From Streptomyces sp. NBC_01283 (GTDB taxonomy: Bacteria; Actinomycetota; Actinomycetes; Streptomycetales; Streptomycetaceae): a stretch of 64,000 bases of DNA. Below the pieces are notes generated by a model that saw only the letters and a list, made by a program, of their open reading frames with translations, was not told the origin of the DNA and searched no databases. Of the stretch, positions 1 to 8,196 are shown in pieces. A program made the position numbers and the translations under genes. The stretch spans positions 5,121,001 through 5,185,000 of the forward strand of contig NZ_CP108430.1 of assembly GCF_041435335.1 (NCBI RefSeq). Reading direction: 5' to 3'. How positions within the stretch are numbered: position 1 is the first letter of the stretch; each line of letters opens with the position of its first letter.

Positions 1-76
1 GACTGAGCAGGACCGCGAGCAGCAGGGCCAGGACGGCCGCCGTCATCGCGACAGCGCGTCTGGCTGGCACACGCAT
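1..76 (-). CDS. Partial membrane protein, possibly FecCD-type iron-siderophore permease (N-terminus only)
   Basis: Only about 25 codons lie in the window; the gene runs off the left edge. The reverse strand from an ATG at 76-74 reads a short basic N-terminus (RVPARRAVA) followed by a long hydrophobic run rich in Ala, Leu and Val, either a signal peptide or a first membrane segment. A second in-frame ATG is at 46-44. Basic residues followed directly by a hydrophobic helix suit FecCD-family iron-siderophore permeases, and a candidate iron box lies 46 bp upstream. The permease call is therefore inference from context. Any other secreted or membrane protein is possible, and no clear Shine-Dalgarno decides the start. 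Confidence 0.5.
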   Translation of the reverse strand, partial: MRVPARRAVAMTAAVLALLLAVLLS

Positions 77-121
77 CGGCTGAGCTCGTTTCGGAGGATT
101 CGAGAAGGCGCGGAGCACCCG

Positions 122-140
122 TGAGGTAAGGCTCGGCTAA
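122..140. promoter_or_regulatory. Candidate iron box (DmdR1/IdeR operator)
   Basis: The 19-mer TGAGGTAAGGCTCGGCTAA matches 15 of 19 positions of the consensus TTAGGTTAGGCTCACCTAA, as I remember it for DtxR/IdeR/DmdR1 regulators. It lies 46 bp before the minus-strand edge gene and 60 bp before the HAD gene. The window also encodes a DmdR1-type regulator at 47414-48106. Confidence 0.5.
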
Positions 141-199
141 GTCTAAGGGCGGGCCCTTCGGCCCCGTTCCCGGCCGTCGGGCCTCGGCACAATGGCCTC

Positions 200-829
200 A
201 TGACCTCACGCGCTCTGACAGTCGGCTTCGACCTCGACATGACCCTGATCGACTCCCGGCCCGGCATCAAGGAGGCCTTCCTGGCCCTGACCGCCGAGAC
301 CGGAACCTACATAGACGCCGATCTCGCGATCTCCCGGCTCGGCCCGCCGCTGGAGCAGGAGCTGCGCCACTGGTTCCCCGAGGAGCGGATCCAGGAGATG
401 GCCGACCGCTACCGTGAGATCTATCCCACATACGCCATCGCCCCCGCGCTCGCGATGGCCGGTGCCCGCGAGGCGGTCGCGGCCGTGCGCTCCCACGGCG
501 GCCGGGCGATCGTGGTGACCGCCAAGCACGAGCCGAACGCGAAGCTCCACCTGGCGCACCTCGGCATCGAGGCGGACGCGGTGATCGGCTGGCTGTGGGC
601 CGAGGCGAAGGCGGAGGCACTGCGCGAGCACGACGCGGCGGTGTACGTCGGGGACCACACCGGTGATGTACGCGGCGCGCGTACGGCGGGCGCGCTCTCC
701 GTGGCGGTGGCCACCGGGCCGTGCGACGCAGCGGAACTGCGCGCGGCGGGAGCGGATGCCGTGCTCACCGACCTGACGGAGTTCCCCGCCTGGCTCGCCG
801 CGTATGTGGAAGGCGCCGCCGCTAAGTAG
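200..829 (+). CDS. HAD-family hydrolase (phosphoglycolate phosphatase-like)
   Basis: A 209-residue haloacid dehalogenase-superfamily phosphatase. Motif I is FDLDMT at residues 10-15, with nucleophile Asp11 and acid/base Asp13. A Thr and a Lys in VVTAKHEPN serve as motifs II and III, and motif IV is VGDHTGDVRGA. A helical cap domain lies between motifs I and II, as in the Gph/PhnX-like subfamily. The substrate cannot be read from sequence; small phosphorylated metabolites are usual. The start is an ATG; an out-of-frame ATG lies 8 bp upstream. The 3' end overlaps the convergent small membrane gene by 8 bp. Confidence 0.85.
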   Translation: MTSRALTVGFDLDMTLIDSRPGIKEAFLALTAETGTYIDADLAISRLGPPLEQELRHWFPEERIQEMADRYREIYPTYAIAPALAMAGAREAVAAVRSHGGRAIVVTAKHEPNAKLHLAHLGIEADAVIGWLWAEAKAEALREHDAAVYVGDHTGDVRGARTAGALSVAVATGPCDAAELRAAGADAVLTDLTEFPAWLAAYVEGAAAK

Positions 830-1073
830 TCGCCGACCTGGCCTGGCGGCGCTGAACGGCGATACCGCGCAGCACTCCCGCCACGGCGACGAGGAACCCG
901 ACGCCCATCAGCATGCACACCGCGTACGCGATGGACGGGAACGGGTCGGTGCCGAGGAACAGCGGGGCCACCGTGACCAGAGTGGCCACGGCTCCGACGA
1001 AGAAGATGACTGCTCCGGTCCGGACCAGGCCATCGCCCGGTCCGGCGGAATTCGCTTGGGTTTTGTCACGCAC
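822..1073 (-). CDS. Small two-helix membrane protein
   Basis: An 83-residue protein starting at GTG with a polar N-terminus (RDKTQANSAGPGD). Two hydrophobic segments follow, at about residues 17-40 and 47-70, with a basic tail ending in RRQARSATT. The hydrophobicity pattern and third-position GC support real coding on this strand rather than on the other strand. It belongs to a type of short actinobacterial integral membrane protein of unknown function. It converges on the HAD gene with an 8-bp overlap and is divergent from the cold-shock gene. No function is assigned. Confidence 0.7.
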   Translation of the reverse strand: MRDKTQANSAGPGDGLVRTGAVIFFVGAVATLVTVAPLFLGTDPFPSIAYAVCMLMGVGFLVAVAGVLRGIAVQRRQARSATT

Positions 1074-1244
1074 CCGACCAGGGTAGTTCCCAGCGCGAAG
1101 GAAGAATCCGGGGACGTCTTGTCACCGGCCCCCGGACCCATAGTCTTGGTGGCGGCGGGTCGGGCGACCCGCTGTAGTGCTATCCAGAGCCGTTTTCCGC
1201 GGCATAGACGCGTACGACGACAAGTACGAGGACGAGGACTTCAG

Positions 1245-1628
1245 GTGCCTACCGGCAAGGTCAAGTGGTTCAACAGCGAGAAGGGCTTCGGCTTCCTCTC
1301 CCGCGATGACGGCGGCGACGTCTTCGTGCACTCCTCCGTACTGCCCGACAGTGTCGACACACTCAAGCCCGGCCAGCGCGTCGAGTTCGGCGTCGTCGCC
1401 GGTCAGCGCGGTGACCAGGCCCTGTCGGTGACGATCCTCGACCCGACGCCGTCCGTTGCCGCCGCGCAGCGGCGCAAGCCCGACGAACTGGCGTCGATCG
1501 TCCAGGACTTGACGACGCTGCTCGAGAACATCACGCCGATGCTGGAGAAGGGGCGCTACCCCGACAAGGCGTCGGGCGCGAAGATCGCCGGCCTGCTCCG
1601 GGCGGTGGCGGACCAACTGGACGTGTAG
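1245..1628 (+). CDS. Cold-shock domain protein with C-terminal helical extension
   Basis: A 127-residue protein whose first 66 residues form a CspA-type OB fold that binds single-stranded RNA or DNA. RNP1 is KGFGFLS (13-19) and RNP2 is DVFVHSS (26-32). Canonical Csps have about 67 residues. Here a further 60 residues follow, largely helical (ELASIVQDLTTLLENI and a terminal RAVADQL segment), a two-part form common in Streptomyces. I chose the GTG at 1245, just after a GAGGAC-type Shine-Dalgarno, because upstream in-frame codons do not resemble the family. The gene stops 4 bp before the convergent mqnD end, with no terminator between. Confidence 0.85.
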   Translation: MPTGKVKWFNSEKGFGFLSRDDGGDVFVHSSVLPDSVDTLKPGQRVEFGVVAGQRGDQALSVTILDPTPSVAAAQRRKPDELASIVQDLTTLLENITPMLEKGRYPDKASGAKIAGLLRAVADQLDV

Positions 1629-1632
1629 GGAC

Positions 1633-2511
1633 TCAGCCGAAGTCGAGCGCACCCGGCGGAAGGGGCGGTACGAGCCCCTCCGCCGCGGCCCGCGTCAGCA
1701 GCCCGCGGATCGCGGCATGGCCGTTCTCGCCCAGGTCGGCCGTGAACTCGTTCACGTACAGGCCGATGTGCTGGTCGGCGACGGCCGGGTCCATCTCCTG
1801 CGCGTGCTCCTGTACGTAGGGCCGCGAGGCCTCGGGGTCGTCCCAGGCCATCCGCACCGACGTACGGACGGCGTCCGCGAGCTGCTCCAGGCGCTCCGTG
1901 CCGAGGCTCCGCTTGGCGATGATCGCGCCCAGCGGGATCGGCAGACCCGTCGTCCGCTCCCAGTGCTCGCCCATGTCGGCAAGGCAGTTGAGCCCGTAGT
2001 TCTGATAGGTGAAACGCGCCTCGTGGATGACGAGCCCCGCGTCGACCTTGCCGTCCCGCACCGCGGGCATGATCTGGTCGAAGGGCAGCACGACGATCTC
2101 GCCCACGCCGTCGGCCAGCGTGTCCGCCGCCCAGAGCCGGAACAGCAGGTACGCCGTGGACTTCTCGCTCGGCACCGCGACGGTCTTGCCCGTCAGGTCG
2201 GTTCCGGCCTCCCGGGTGAGGACCAGTGGCCCGCAGCCACGGCCGAGCGCACCGCCGCACGGCAGCAGCGCGTACTCGTCAAGGACGTAGGGCAGGACGG
2301 CGTACGACACCTTGAGGATGTCGAACTCGCCGCGCTCCGCCATGCCGTTGGTGATGTCGATGTCGGCGAACGTCACGTCGAGCGCGGGCGCGCCGGGCAC
2401 CCGGCCGTGGGCCCAGGCGTCGAAGACGAACGTGTCGTTCGGGCAGGGCGAGTAGGCGATCCGCAGCGGGTTCGGGGTGGGGTGCGCGTCCTGCGCGGGC
2501 GTTTCAGTCAT
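1633..2511 (-). CDS. mqnD: 1,4-dihydroxy-6-naphthoate synthase (menaquinone, futalosine pathway)
   Basis: A 292-residue enzyme of the futalosine route to menaquinone. It converts cyclic de-hypoxanthine futalosine to 1,4-dihydroxy-6-naphthoate. The N-terminal signature SPCPNDTF (21-28) and the active-site segment LVIHEARFTYQ are typical of MqnD, which has a periplasmic-binding-protein fold but acts in the cytosol. The gene follows mqnB with an 8-bp overlap (its ATG lies within the mqnB end), so the pair is probably translationally coupled and transcribed together. Streptomyces lack the classical Men pathway, which fits. Confidence 0.95.
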   Translation of the reverse strand: MTETPAQDAHPTPNPLRIAYSPCPNDTFVFDAWAHGRVPGAPALDVTFADIDITNGMAERGEFDILKVSYAVLPYVLDEYALLPCGGALGRGCGPLVLTREAGTDLTGKTVAVPSEKSTAYLLFRLWAADTLADGVGEIVVLPFDQIMPAVRDGKVDAGLVIHEARFTYQNYGLNCLADMGEHWERTTGLPIPLGAIIAKRSLGTERLEQLADAVRTSVRMAWDDPEASRPYVQEHAQEMDPAVADQHIGLYVNEFTADLGENGHAAIRGLLTRAAAEGLVPPLPPGALDFG

Positions 2512-3166
2512 GCCGGTTCCAACTCTCCAGTACGGGCGCGAATTTCCCGAACGCGTTTCCCAGCGCGCCCAGCGCCTCGCCGATCCGCCAGGCGGCGCGG
2601 TCGCGCGGCCCGACGGCGTTGGAGACCGCGCGTATCTCCAGGACGGGCAGGGCGTACGCGGCGGCCGCCTCGGCCACCCCGAATCCCTCCATCGCCTCCG
2701 CGAGAGCCCGCGGATGGCGGCGCCGCAGCTCGGCGGCGCGCTCGGCGGAGCCGGTCACGGTGGAGACGGTCAGGACGGTGCCGGTGCGGACGGTGGCGGA
2801 GGTGCCTTCGCAGGCGGCGGCCAGATCCCGTACGAGGGAACCCGGGGGCCGGTGGGTGACGGCACCGAACCCGAGTTCGGTGACCGGCAGGAAACCGTCG
2901 GGCGTCTCGGCGCCCAGATCGGCGACGGTGATCTCGTCGGCGAACACGAGGGAGCCGATGGGCGCGTCGGGCAGGAAGCCGCCGCCGATCCCGGCGGAGA
3001 CCACCAGGTCGTACGGGGCGCGCGCGAGGGCGGCCGCCGTGTGCGCCGCGGCGGCGGCGGGTCCGACACCGACGGCCACCGCGTCGGCGTACGGGGGCAG
3101 CCGGTCGGCCACCGCGTCCCGTTCGGCCGGGACGGCGGTGGCCACGAGCAGCCGCAGGGGGTGCAT
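2504..3166 (-). CDS. mqnB: Futalosine hydrolase
   Basis: A 220-residue nucleoside-phosphorylase-fold enzyme that removes hypoxanthine from futalosine, one step before MqnC and MqnD. The N-terminus LRLLVATAVPAERDAV, the glycine-rich SAGIGGGF loop and the late segment AMEGFGVAEAA (glutamate binding ribose or nucleophilic water) mark the family. I use the ATG at 3166; reading further upstream gives a low-complexity tail unlike the family. It lies 17 bp after the end of the lipoprotein gene on the same strand and overlaps mqnD, forming a lipoprotein-mqnB-mqnD transcription unit. Confidence 0.93.
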   Translation of the reverse strand: MHPLRLLVATAVPAERDAVADRLPPYADAVAVGVGPAAAAAHTAAALARAPYDLVVSAGIGGGFLPDAPIGSLVFADEITVADLGAETPDGFLPVTELGFGAVTHRPPGSLVRDLAAACEGTSATVRTGTVLTVSTVTGSAERAAELRRRHPRALAEAMEGFGVAEAAAAYALPVLEIRAVSNAVGPRDRAAWRIGEALGALGNAFGKFAPVLESWNRHD

Positions 3167-3183
3167 CGGGGACGCGGAGGCGG

Positions 3184-3693
3184 TCAGGAGTCCTTCTCGA
3201 GCTTGAACGACCACAGGCCGGTCGCCTTGGCCGAGGTGCCCTTGCCGCCTTCCAGCAGGCTGACGGTGGTGGAGTTCTTGCCACCGCCGTACTGCTGGTT
3301 GAAGAAGACGCTGCCGGGGATGACGACGTACGTCTTCTTGCTGGCCTCGGTGAGCGCCTGACCGTTCATCAGGAGCGTCCAGCCCTTCTCGGCGACCTCG
3401 GGGTCGACGCCGAAGCGGACCTTCTCGTCGGGGTCGACCTTGATGGACTTGACGTCGGTTTCCTTGAGGCAGCTCTGGATCTGGGACTCCTTGAGCTCCT
3501 TGCCGTCGTTGTAGCAGGAGGCCTCGGTGTTCACCGAGTCGCTGCCGACCGTGACGGTGGCGAGGGGCGTCGGCTTGTCGCAGGCCGACAGGACGAGGAG
3601 TCCGGCGGAGACAGCGCCAATGGCGGCCACGGAACGGCGGCGGCGCGCCGAGCTGTGAACGTGTGCGGCTCCGCCGCGGAGCAGGGAGGTCAT
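3184..3693 (-). CDS. DUF2771-type lipoprotein
   Basis: A 169-residue exported lipoprotein. A basic N-terminal stretch (SSARRRRSVAA) and hydrophobic segment lead to the lipobox LVLSAC, whose Cys should be diacylated after signal peptidase II cleavage. The mature part carries two further Cys (ASCYNDGKE and IQSCLKETD) that could form a disulphide, and ends in a beta-rich region. It fits the actinobacterial DUF2771 family, whose function is unknown. It sits directly upstream of mqnB with 17 bp between them. Confidence 0.8.
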   Translation of the reverse strand: MTSLLRGGAAHVHSSARRRRSVAAIGAVSAGLLVLSACDKPTPLATVTVGSDSVNTEASCYNDGKELKESQIQSCLKETDVKSIKVDPDEKVRFGVDPEVAEKGWTLLMNGQALTEASKKTYVVIPGSVFFNQQYGGGKNSTTVSLLEGGKGTSAKATGLWSFKLEKDS

Positions 3694-3771
3694 GGGCGAA
3701 GGCTATCGGGCGCCCCGTGCCGTCCCGCCACGTGGGGGTCGCGGCGTGCCGCACCCGTTGATTTGCCGGGC

Positions 3772-5187
3772 TCACGCCACCCGATGGCGGCGCTGCCCGC
3801 CGTGCCGGGCCGCGGAGAGCAGGCCCCGCACGGTCGACAGCCAGCCGACGGCGACGATCGCCGAGGCCACCGAGAACCCCAGTGACCCGTTCAGCGGCAG
3901 GGCCATGCCGATTCCGCCGCCCACCACCCACGCCACCTGAAGGATGGTCTCCGAGCGGGCGAAGGCGGAGGTCCGCACCTCTTCCGGCACGTCCCGCTGG
4001 ATCAGCGCGTCCAGGGACAGCTTCGACATGGCCTGCGCGAAGCCCGCCACCGCGCCGAGGCAGGCGACGCCCACCGCGCCGAAGAACACCGCCGCGGTGA
4101 TCGCCACGCCGAGGACGACGGCGACGACGGTCACGATGATGACCTCCGGCGCCCGCGATCTCAGGCCGGCGCCGACGGCCGTGCCGAGCGCGTTCCCCGC
4201 TCCGGCGGCGACGCCCACTATGCCCAGGGACACCGCGGCGCTCTGGCCGCCGAGCGGTTCCTCGCGCAGCAGGAAGGCGAGGAAGAAGATGAGGAAGCCG
4301 GAGAGACAGCGCAGCGCGGCGTTCGCGGTGAGGGCGTGCGTGACGGCGGGCCCGACCGTACGCAGTCCCAGGCGCCGCTTCTTGGACGTGTCCGTCGCGG
4401 CCTCGGCGCGCGCGTGCAGATGCAGATGCTCCTCGTCGGACGCGAGCAGCGCCTTGTGCTCGCCCTTCGCCGAGTCGACCTTGGGCGGCAGCGAGAGGGA
4501 GAGGAGCATCCCGACGATGAAGATCACGAAGGCGCCGTAGAGGGGCCAGCGTGGTCCGAGCGCCTGCAGCCCCGCGCCGATCGGGGCCGCGATCCCGGTG
4601 GCCAGCAGTCCACCGAGCGTGACTCTTGAGTTGGCCTTGACCAGGGAGAACCCCTTGGGCAGCAGTCTGGGCACCACGGCGCTGCGGACGACCCCGTACG
4701 CCTTGGACGCGACCAGGACGCCGAGCGCGGCGGGATAGAGCTCCAGGCTCCCCGTGATCACCGCTTCGGAAAGGAGCAGGGCGAGGAGGGCGCGGGCCAG
4801 CATCGCCGCGGCCATCGCGTACCGGCGGCCGTGCGGGAGGCGGTCCAGGAGGGGGCCGATGACGGGGGCGAGGAGGGTGAAGGGCGCCATGGTGATGGCG
4901 AGATAGAGGGCGACACGGCCGCGGGCCTCGTCCGTCGGCACGGAAAAGAAGACCGTCGAGGCGAGCGCGATGGTGATCATGACGTCGCCCGCGCCGTTCA
5001 CGGCGTGCAGTTCGATGAGTTTGCCGAGCCCCGACTCGCCCGCGCCGTGCGCGTGCGTGGCCTTGCGGATGCCGCGGGCCGTGCCGGTGAACGGCAGGTG
5101 CAGGGCGCGGCCGACCCGACGGGCGGCCCGGCTCAGTACCGGGCCCCGCCCGCCTGTTCCCCGGGACGACGACCTTGCGGCTGCCAC
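3772..5187 (-). CDS. MFS transporter
   Basis: A 471-residue major facilitator protein with about 12 membrane segments. A cytoplasmic N-terminal tail is followed by the first helix near VNGAGDVMITIALASTVFF, and the loop GPLLDRLPHGRR matches the MFS loop 2-3 signature. A central loop of about 50 polar residues (KVDSAKGEHKALLASDEEHLHLHAR) separates the halves. The substrate is unknown; the family resembles drug-type exporters. I chose the GTG at 5187 because the sequence from there (VAAARSSSRGTGG) looks like the conserved start. A perfect G-quadruplex sequence lies 34 bp upstream on the opposite strand. Confidence 0.85.
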   Translation of the reverse strand: MAAARSSSRGTGGRGPVLSRAARRVGRALHLPFTGTARGIRKATHAHGAGESGLGKLIELHAVNGAGDVMITIALASTVFFSVPTDEARGRVALYLAITMAPFTLLAPVIGPLLDRLPHGRRYAMAAAMLARALLALLLSEAVITGSLELYPAALGVLVASKAYGVVRSAVVPRLLPKGFSLVKANSRVTLGGLLATGIAAPIGAGLQALGPRWPLYGAFVIFIVGMLLSLSLPPKVDSAKGEHKALLASDEEHLHLHARAEAATDTSKKRRLGLRTVGPAVTHALTANAALRCLSGFLIFFLAFLLREEPLGGQSAAVSLGIVGVAAGAGNALGTAVGAGLRSRAPEVIIVTVVAVVLGVAITAAVFFGAVGVACLGAVAGFAQAMSKLSLDALIQRDVPEEVRTSAFARSETILQVAWVVGGGIGMALPLNGSLGFSVASAIVAVGWLSTVRGLLSAARHGGQRRHRVA

Positions 5188-5220
5188 CTCGCCATAGTGC
5201 CCCCTAATGGCGCGATGTAC

Positions 5221-5255
5221 GGGTGGGTGGGTGGGAGAAACGCCGCGAAGCGGCG
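5221..5255 (+). repeat. Repeat element unit A: G-quadruplex plus hairpin
   Basis: GGGTGGGTGGGTGGG at 5221-5235 is a canonical four-tract quadruplex sequence. Six bases later comes the palindrome CGCCGCGAAGCGGCG (5241-5255). It is one of six related units in this window and lies just upstream of the MFS gene, with the G-rich strand opposite to the gene's coding strand. Confidence 0.75.
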
Positions 5256-5397
5256 AAACGCTCCGACTGGCGCGGGAGGGCTGCCGCACGCCGGTGTAGG
5301 CCCAGGCGCCGGGAGAAGGTAGCGTGCGTAGCGCGCCTGCGGCGGTTGTTCTTGGCCGCGCGCCTCTCGGTCATCCCGCAGAATGGATGACGTAGGT

Positions 5398-5419
5398 GCG
5401 CCCGAGGACGTTCGGGCGC
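5398..5419. promoter_or_regulatory. Inverted repeat upstream of the DUF3027 gene
   Basis: Perfect 8-bp arms GCGCCCGA and TCGGGCGC flank a 6-base centre, 92 bp before the GTG start at 5511. It could be an operator or leader hairpin. The rest of the 5188-5510 gap holds repeat unit A and no coding signal. Confidence 0.4.
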
Positions 5420-5510
5420 GGACGTCGACGCGGCCCCCAGGTCCGCTCCGTCCGCACTCCCGCGTATGGGTGGCGCACTCGTGAGACGGCGTAATGGAGA
5501 AGCGATACCT

Positions 5511-6449
5511 GTGAGCGCAGCGACAACGCGAAGCCGTACCCCGCGTACCCCGCGTACTCCCGACCGCCTGTGCGCCGAGGCGGTGGGACTGGCCCGTGAC
5601 GCGGCCGAGGATGCCGCCGCGCCCGGTGTGGTCGGCGAGCACGTCGATGTCGTGGTCGAGGGCGACCGCGTGGTCACGCACCTGTTCGAGTGCAAGGACT
5701 TCGGCTACCGGGGCTGGCGCTGGGCCGTGACGGTCGCCCGCGCCTCCCGCGGGAAGGTGGTCACGCTCGACGAGACGGTGCTGCTGCCGGGTCCCGACGC
5801 GCTGCTCGCCCCCGAGTGGGTGCCGTGGAGCGAGCGGCTCCGGCCCGGCGACATGGGCCCGGGGGACCTGCTCCCCACGGACGCGGAGGACCTGCGTCTG
5901 GAGCCCGGTTACTCGGGCGAGGAGGAGCCGCCGCCGAACTCCGTGTTCTCGGAGCAGATGGCGGAGCTGGTCGAGGCCGAGGACGTGGAAGTGACGGTGG
6001 GGTCGCCCGCCGAGCTGCCGGCGGCGCCCGCGCGTGGCTCCATCGCGGCGCTCGCGGACGAGCTCGGCATGCGCCGGGCGCGGGTCCTCTCCCGCTACGG
6101 CCTGCATGCCGCGGCCGACCGCTGGGAGGAGTCGCACGGCGCGAAGACGGCGATGGCGCAGGCCGCGCCCGCGTCCTGCGTCAGCTGTGGCTTCCTTGCC
6201 CCGATCGGCGGATCGCTCGGGCAGGCGTTCGGGGTGTGCGCGAATGAGTTCGGTCCTGCGGACGGGCACGTGGTGTCCCTCGCGTACGGCTGTGGGGGGC
6301 ACTCCGAGGCTGCCGTGATGCCCAAACCGTCGCGGCCCGCCGCGCCCGTCCTCGACGAGACCCGCGTCGACGTCCTCCCGCTGAGGCCCGCGCCCGACTC
6401 GGGGTCGGTGCCGTTGGAGGGGGCGGCGGAGGATCTCGGGCACTCCTGA
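5511..6449 (+). CDS. DUF3027 domain protein
   Basis: A 312-residue cytosolic protein of the actinobacterial DUF3027 family, function unknown. After a basic, proline/threonine-rich start come the conserved blocks RLCAEAVGLARDAAE, HLFECKDFGYRGWRWAVT and WVPWSERLRPGDMGPGDLLP. Further on, the segment SCVSCGFLAPIGGSLGQAFGVC has three Cys that could bind a metal. The start is taken at GTG 5511 with GGAGA about 10 bases before it. An ATG at 5466 would add 15 residues without a good ribosome site. The gene is monocistronic and followed by 490 bp of repeat-containing spacer. Confidence 0.8.
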   Translation: MSAATTRSRTPRTPRTPDRLCAEAVGLARDAAEDAAAPGVVGEHVDVVVEGDRVVTHLFECKDFGYRGWRWAVTVARASRGKVVTLDETVLLPGPDALLAPEWVPWSERLRPGDMGPGDLLPTDAEDLRLEPGYSGEEEPPPNSVFSEQMAELVEAEDVEVTVGSPAELPAAPARGSIAALADELGMRRARVLSRYGLHAAADRWEESHGAKTAMAQAAPASCVSCGFLAPIGGSLGQAFGVCANEFGPADGHVVSLAYGCGGHSEAAVMPKPSRPAAPVLDETRVDVLPLRPAPDSGSVPLEGAAEDLGHS

Positions 6450-6939
6450 GGGGGTGCTGCGGGGTCTCCCCGGGGCTGGGGGCCAGTCTTCTGCCTCCGG
6501 CCGGGGGGTCTCTTCCTAGCCCGCGCTCCGCGCGGATCTCTCCCACCCACCCGCCCGATTGCCCCGTGGTGTGGGGGTTGCCGTGGCTGGCGTGCGCTTG
6601 TCTTCTGCCTGCGGCTCGATGGTCTCTCCGGCCCGCGCTTCGCGCGGATCTTTCCCTCCCACCCGCCCGATTGCCCTGCAGGTTTTTCCCGCCTCCCCGC
6701 CCGTTTGCCCCGCACCGGGTGGGCGAGAGGTGCACCGCGCCTAGCTGTCCCTACGCAAGCGTCCGTGCTGCGGGGTAATCGGGTGGGTGGGTGGGAGAGG
6801 CCCCTGCGGGAGTGCGCGATGCGCGACGCGCGAGGCGGGGCAGGGCAGAGGCGAGGCGAGGCGCCCGCAGCGGTCGGGCTGGCTGACAGGCCTCTGTGGC
6901 ATTATGCGGGCGCGGCTCTGGGGAGAGGGGCGCTGTCTG
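6450..6939. repeat. Repeat-filled spacer with units B, C and D of the quadruplex element
   Basis: This 490-bp gap has no gene I can support. It holds a duplicated block on the minus strand: hairpins at 6521-6535 and 6632-6647, and C-rich tracts CCCACCCACCCGCCC (6542-6556) and CCCTCCCACCCGCCC (6654-6668). A plus-oriented copy GGGTGGGTGGGTGGG is at 6781-6795. The flanks of B and C are also similar (CTTCTGCCTCCGGC against CTTCTGCCTGCGGC), so the block arose by duplication. Opposed units could fold back on each other. Confidence 0.7.
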
Positions 6940-8082
6940 ATGAGTGCCGGGGGTTGGGGAATGGCTGCGGGTACGGAGTCGGGTGGTTCGTCCACGTCCG
7001 ACGAGGAGTGGGAGAGGTTCCTGCGCGAGTCCGCGGCAGGCACCCCCAACGCGCCCAAGGAACCCTCGGCACGCGCCCGCGAAGTAACGGAGCGGCTGCG
7101 CGCGGAGTCCGTCCGCGCCGGCCAGGACGGCTGGCGCAGCTACACGCCCGCACAGCCCAAGAGGCCCAAGCGCCGCACGGGTTGGTACGTCGTCGGGCTG
7201 CTGGCCTCGCTGGCCCTGCTGGTCGCGGCGCTCGCCCCGGGACGGGTCGTGGACCTGTTCGCCGGTGATGAGGCCGACTCCCCGTCGATGGGCGGCGAGA
7301 CCGCCCGCCCCACCGAGCCGCCCCCCTCGGAAGCGGCCCAACGGCCCACCAAGGACGAACCGTTCCGCGGTTCACCGGCCGCGAGGTGGGCGAACGGAGC
7401 GGCCGGGATCACCGTGCCCAAGGCCAGGGCCGTCGGCTGGATGAGCGAGGCCGAGGTCGAGCGCGCCCTCGACCGCAGCCGGGACTTCCTCGTCACGTCC
7501 AGCCTGGACCGGGGGGTGCTGCGGGGCGAGCGTCCCGAGAAGGCGATCGCACTGATCAACCCCCACCAGGAAGACGTACAGAGCATTCTGAAGACCGCTT
7601 TCCGGAGCCCGAGCGAGAAGAACGACCCCCTCCTCCTCTTCAGCCGCTTCCGGCCCTCCCGCACCCACCTGGTCGGCGACATCGTGAAGACCCGGGGCCT
7701 GCTCACCTACCGGGAGGGCAAGCGCGGCGCGCTCCAGGTGACCGCCGACGTCACCTACGTCTACCCGGTCACCCGCGCGGACGCGGGCGCGGGAGGCGAC
7801 GACGACGAGATCGTGCGCACCATCGTCCGGCGCGAGTTGGTCATGAGCTGGGACGATCCCGGAAAGGTGATCACCGAGCCGGGGACGTTCTCGATCGTCT
7901 CGAACAAATTCGACATGACCAACGGCGGCTGCGGCGCCCCCACCGGCTACCTCACCCCGCCCTTCGGCAAGGACCGCCGGGCGGAGGGGACCGGCACGGA
8001 GATGGACCCGTACGACCGCAGCGTGCCGGTCGGGCGGGACGATCCCTCCGAGGACGAGTGCGGGAGGGCCACGCGGTCCTAG
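6940..8082 (+). CDS. Single-pass membrane protein of unknown function
   Basis: A 380-residue protein with an acidic cytoplasmic N-terminus (residues 1-80, including DEEWERFLRES). One transmembrane segment lies near GWYVVGLLASLALLVAALAPG (about 84-105). A Pro/Glu-rich linker follows, then an extracytoplasmic domain of about 240 residues containing INPHQEDVQSILKTAF, a beta-rich middle, and two Cys (GGCGAPTG and EDECGRA). I recognise no named domain. The start at 6940 has AGAGGGG 10 bases upstream; ATG 6961 (MAAGTES) is an alternative. The sacsin-like gene follows after 114 bp on the same strand. Confidence 0.7.
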   Translation: MSAGGWGMAAGTESGGSSTSDEEWERFLRESAAGTPNAPKEPSARAREVTERLRAESVRAGQDGWRSYTPAQPKRPKRRTGWYVVGLLASLALLVAALAPGRVVDLFAGDEADSPSMGGETARPTEPPPSEAAQRPTKDEPFRGSPAARWANGAAGITVPKARAVGWMSEAEVERALDRSRDFLVTSSLDRGVLRGERPEKAIALINPHQEDVQSILKTAFRSPSEKNDPLLLFSRFRPSRTHLVGDIVKTRGLLTYREGKRGALQVTADVTYVYPVTRADAGAGGDDDEIVRTIVRRELVMSWDDPGKVITEPGTFSIVSNKFDMTNGGCGAPTGYLTPPFGKDRRAEGTGTEMDPYDRSVPVGRDDPSEDECGRATRS

Positions 8083-8196
8083 CGAAAGTCTCCCGGCGGC
8101 AGGCGGCCCCCGGCCAGTCGCGCGCCCACCGGCCGTCGGAGGGAGCGCGGGACGCGATACCGTTCGCCCCGCGAACCAAGCGAGGGAGACGACACC

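Noticed and set aside
804..1244. N-terminal extension of the cold-shock gene
   Set aside because: In frame but unlike the family; a GTG with a suitable ribosome site starts right at the cold-shock domain.
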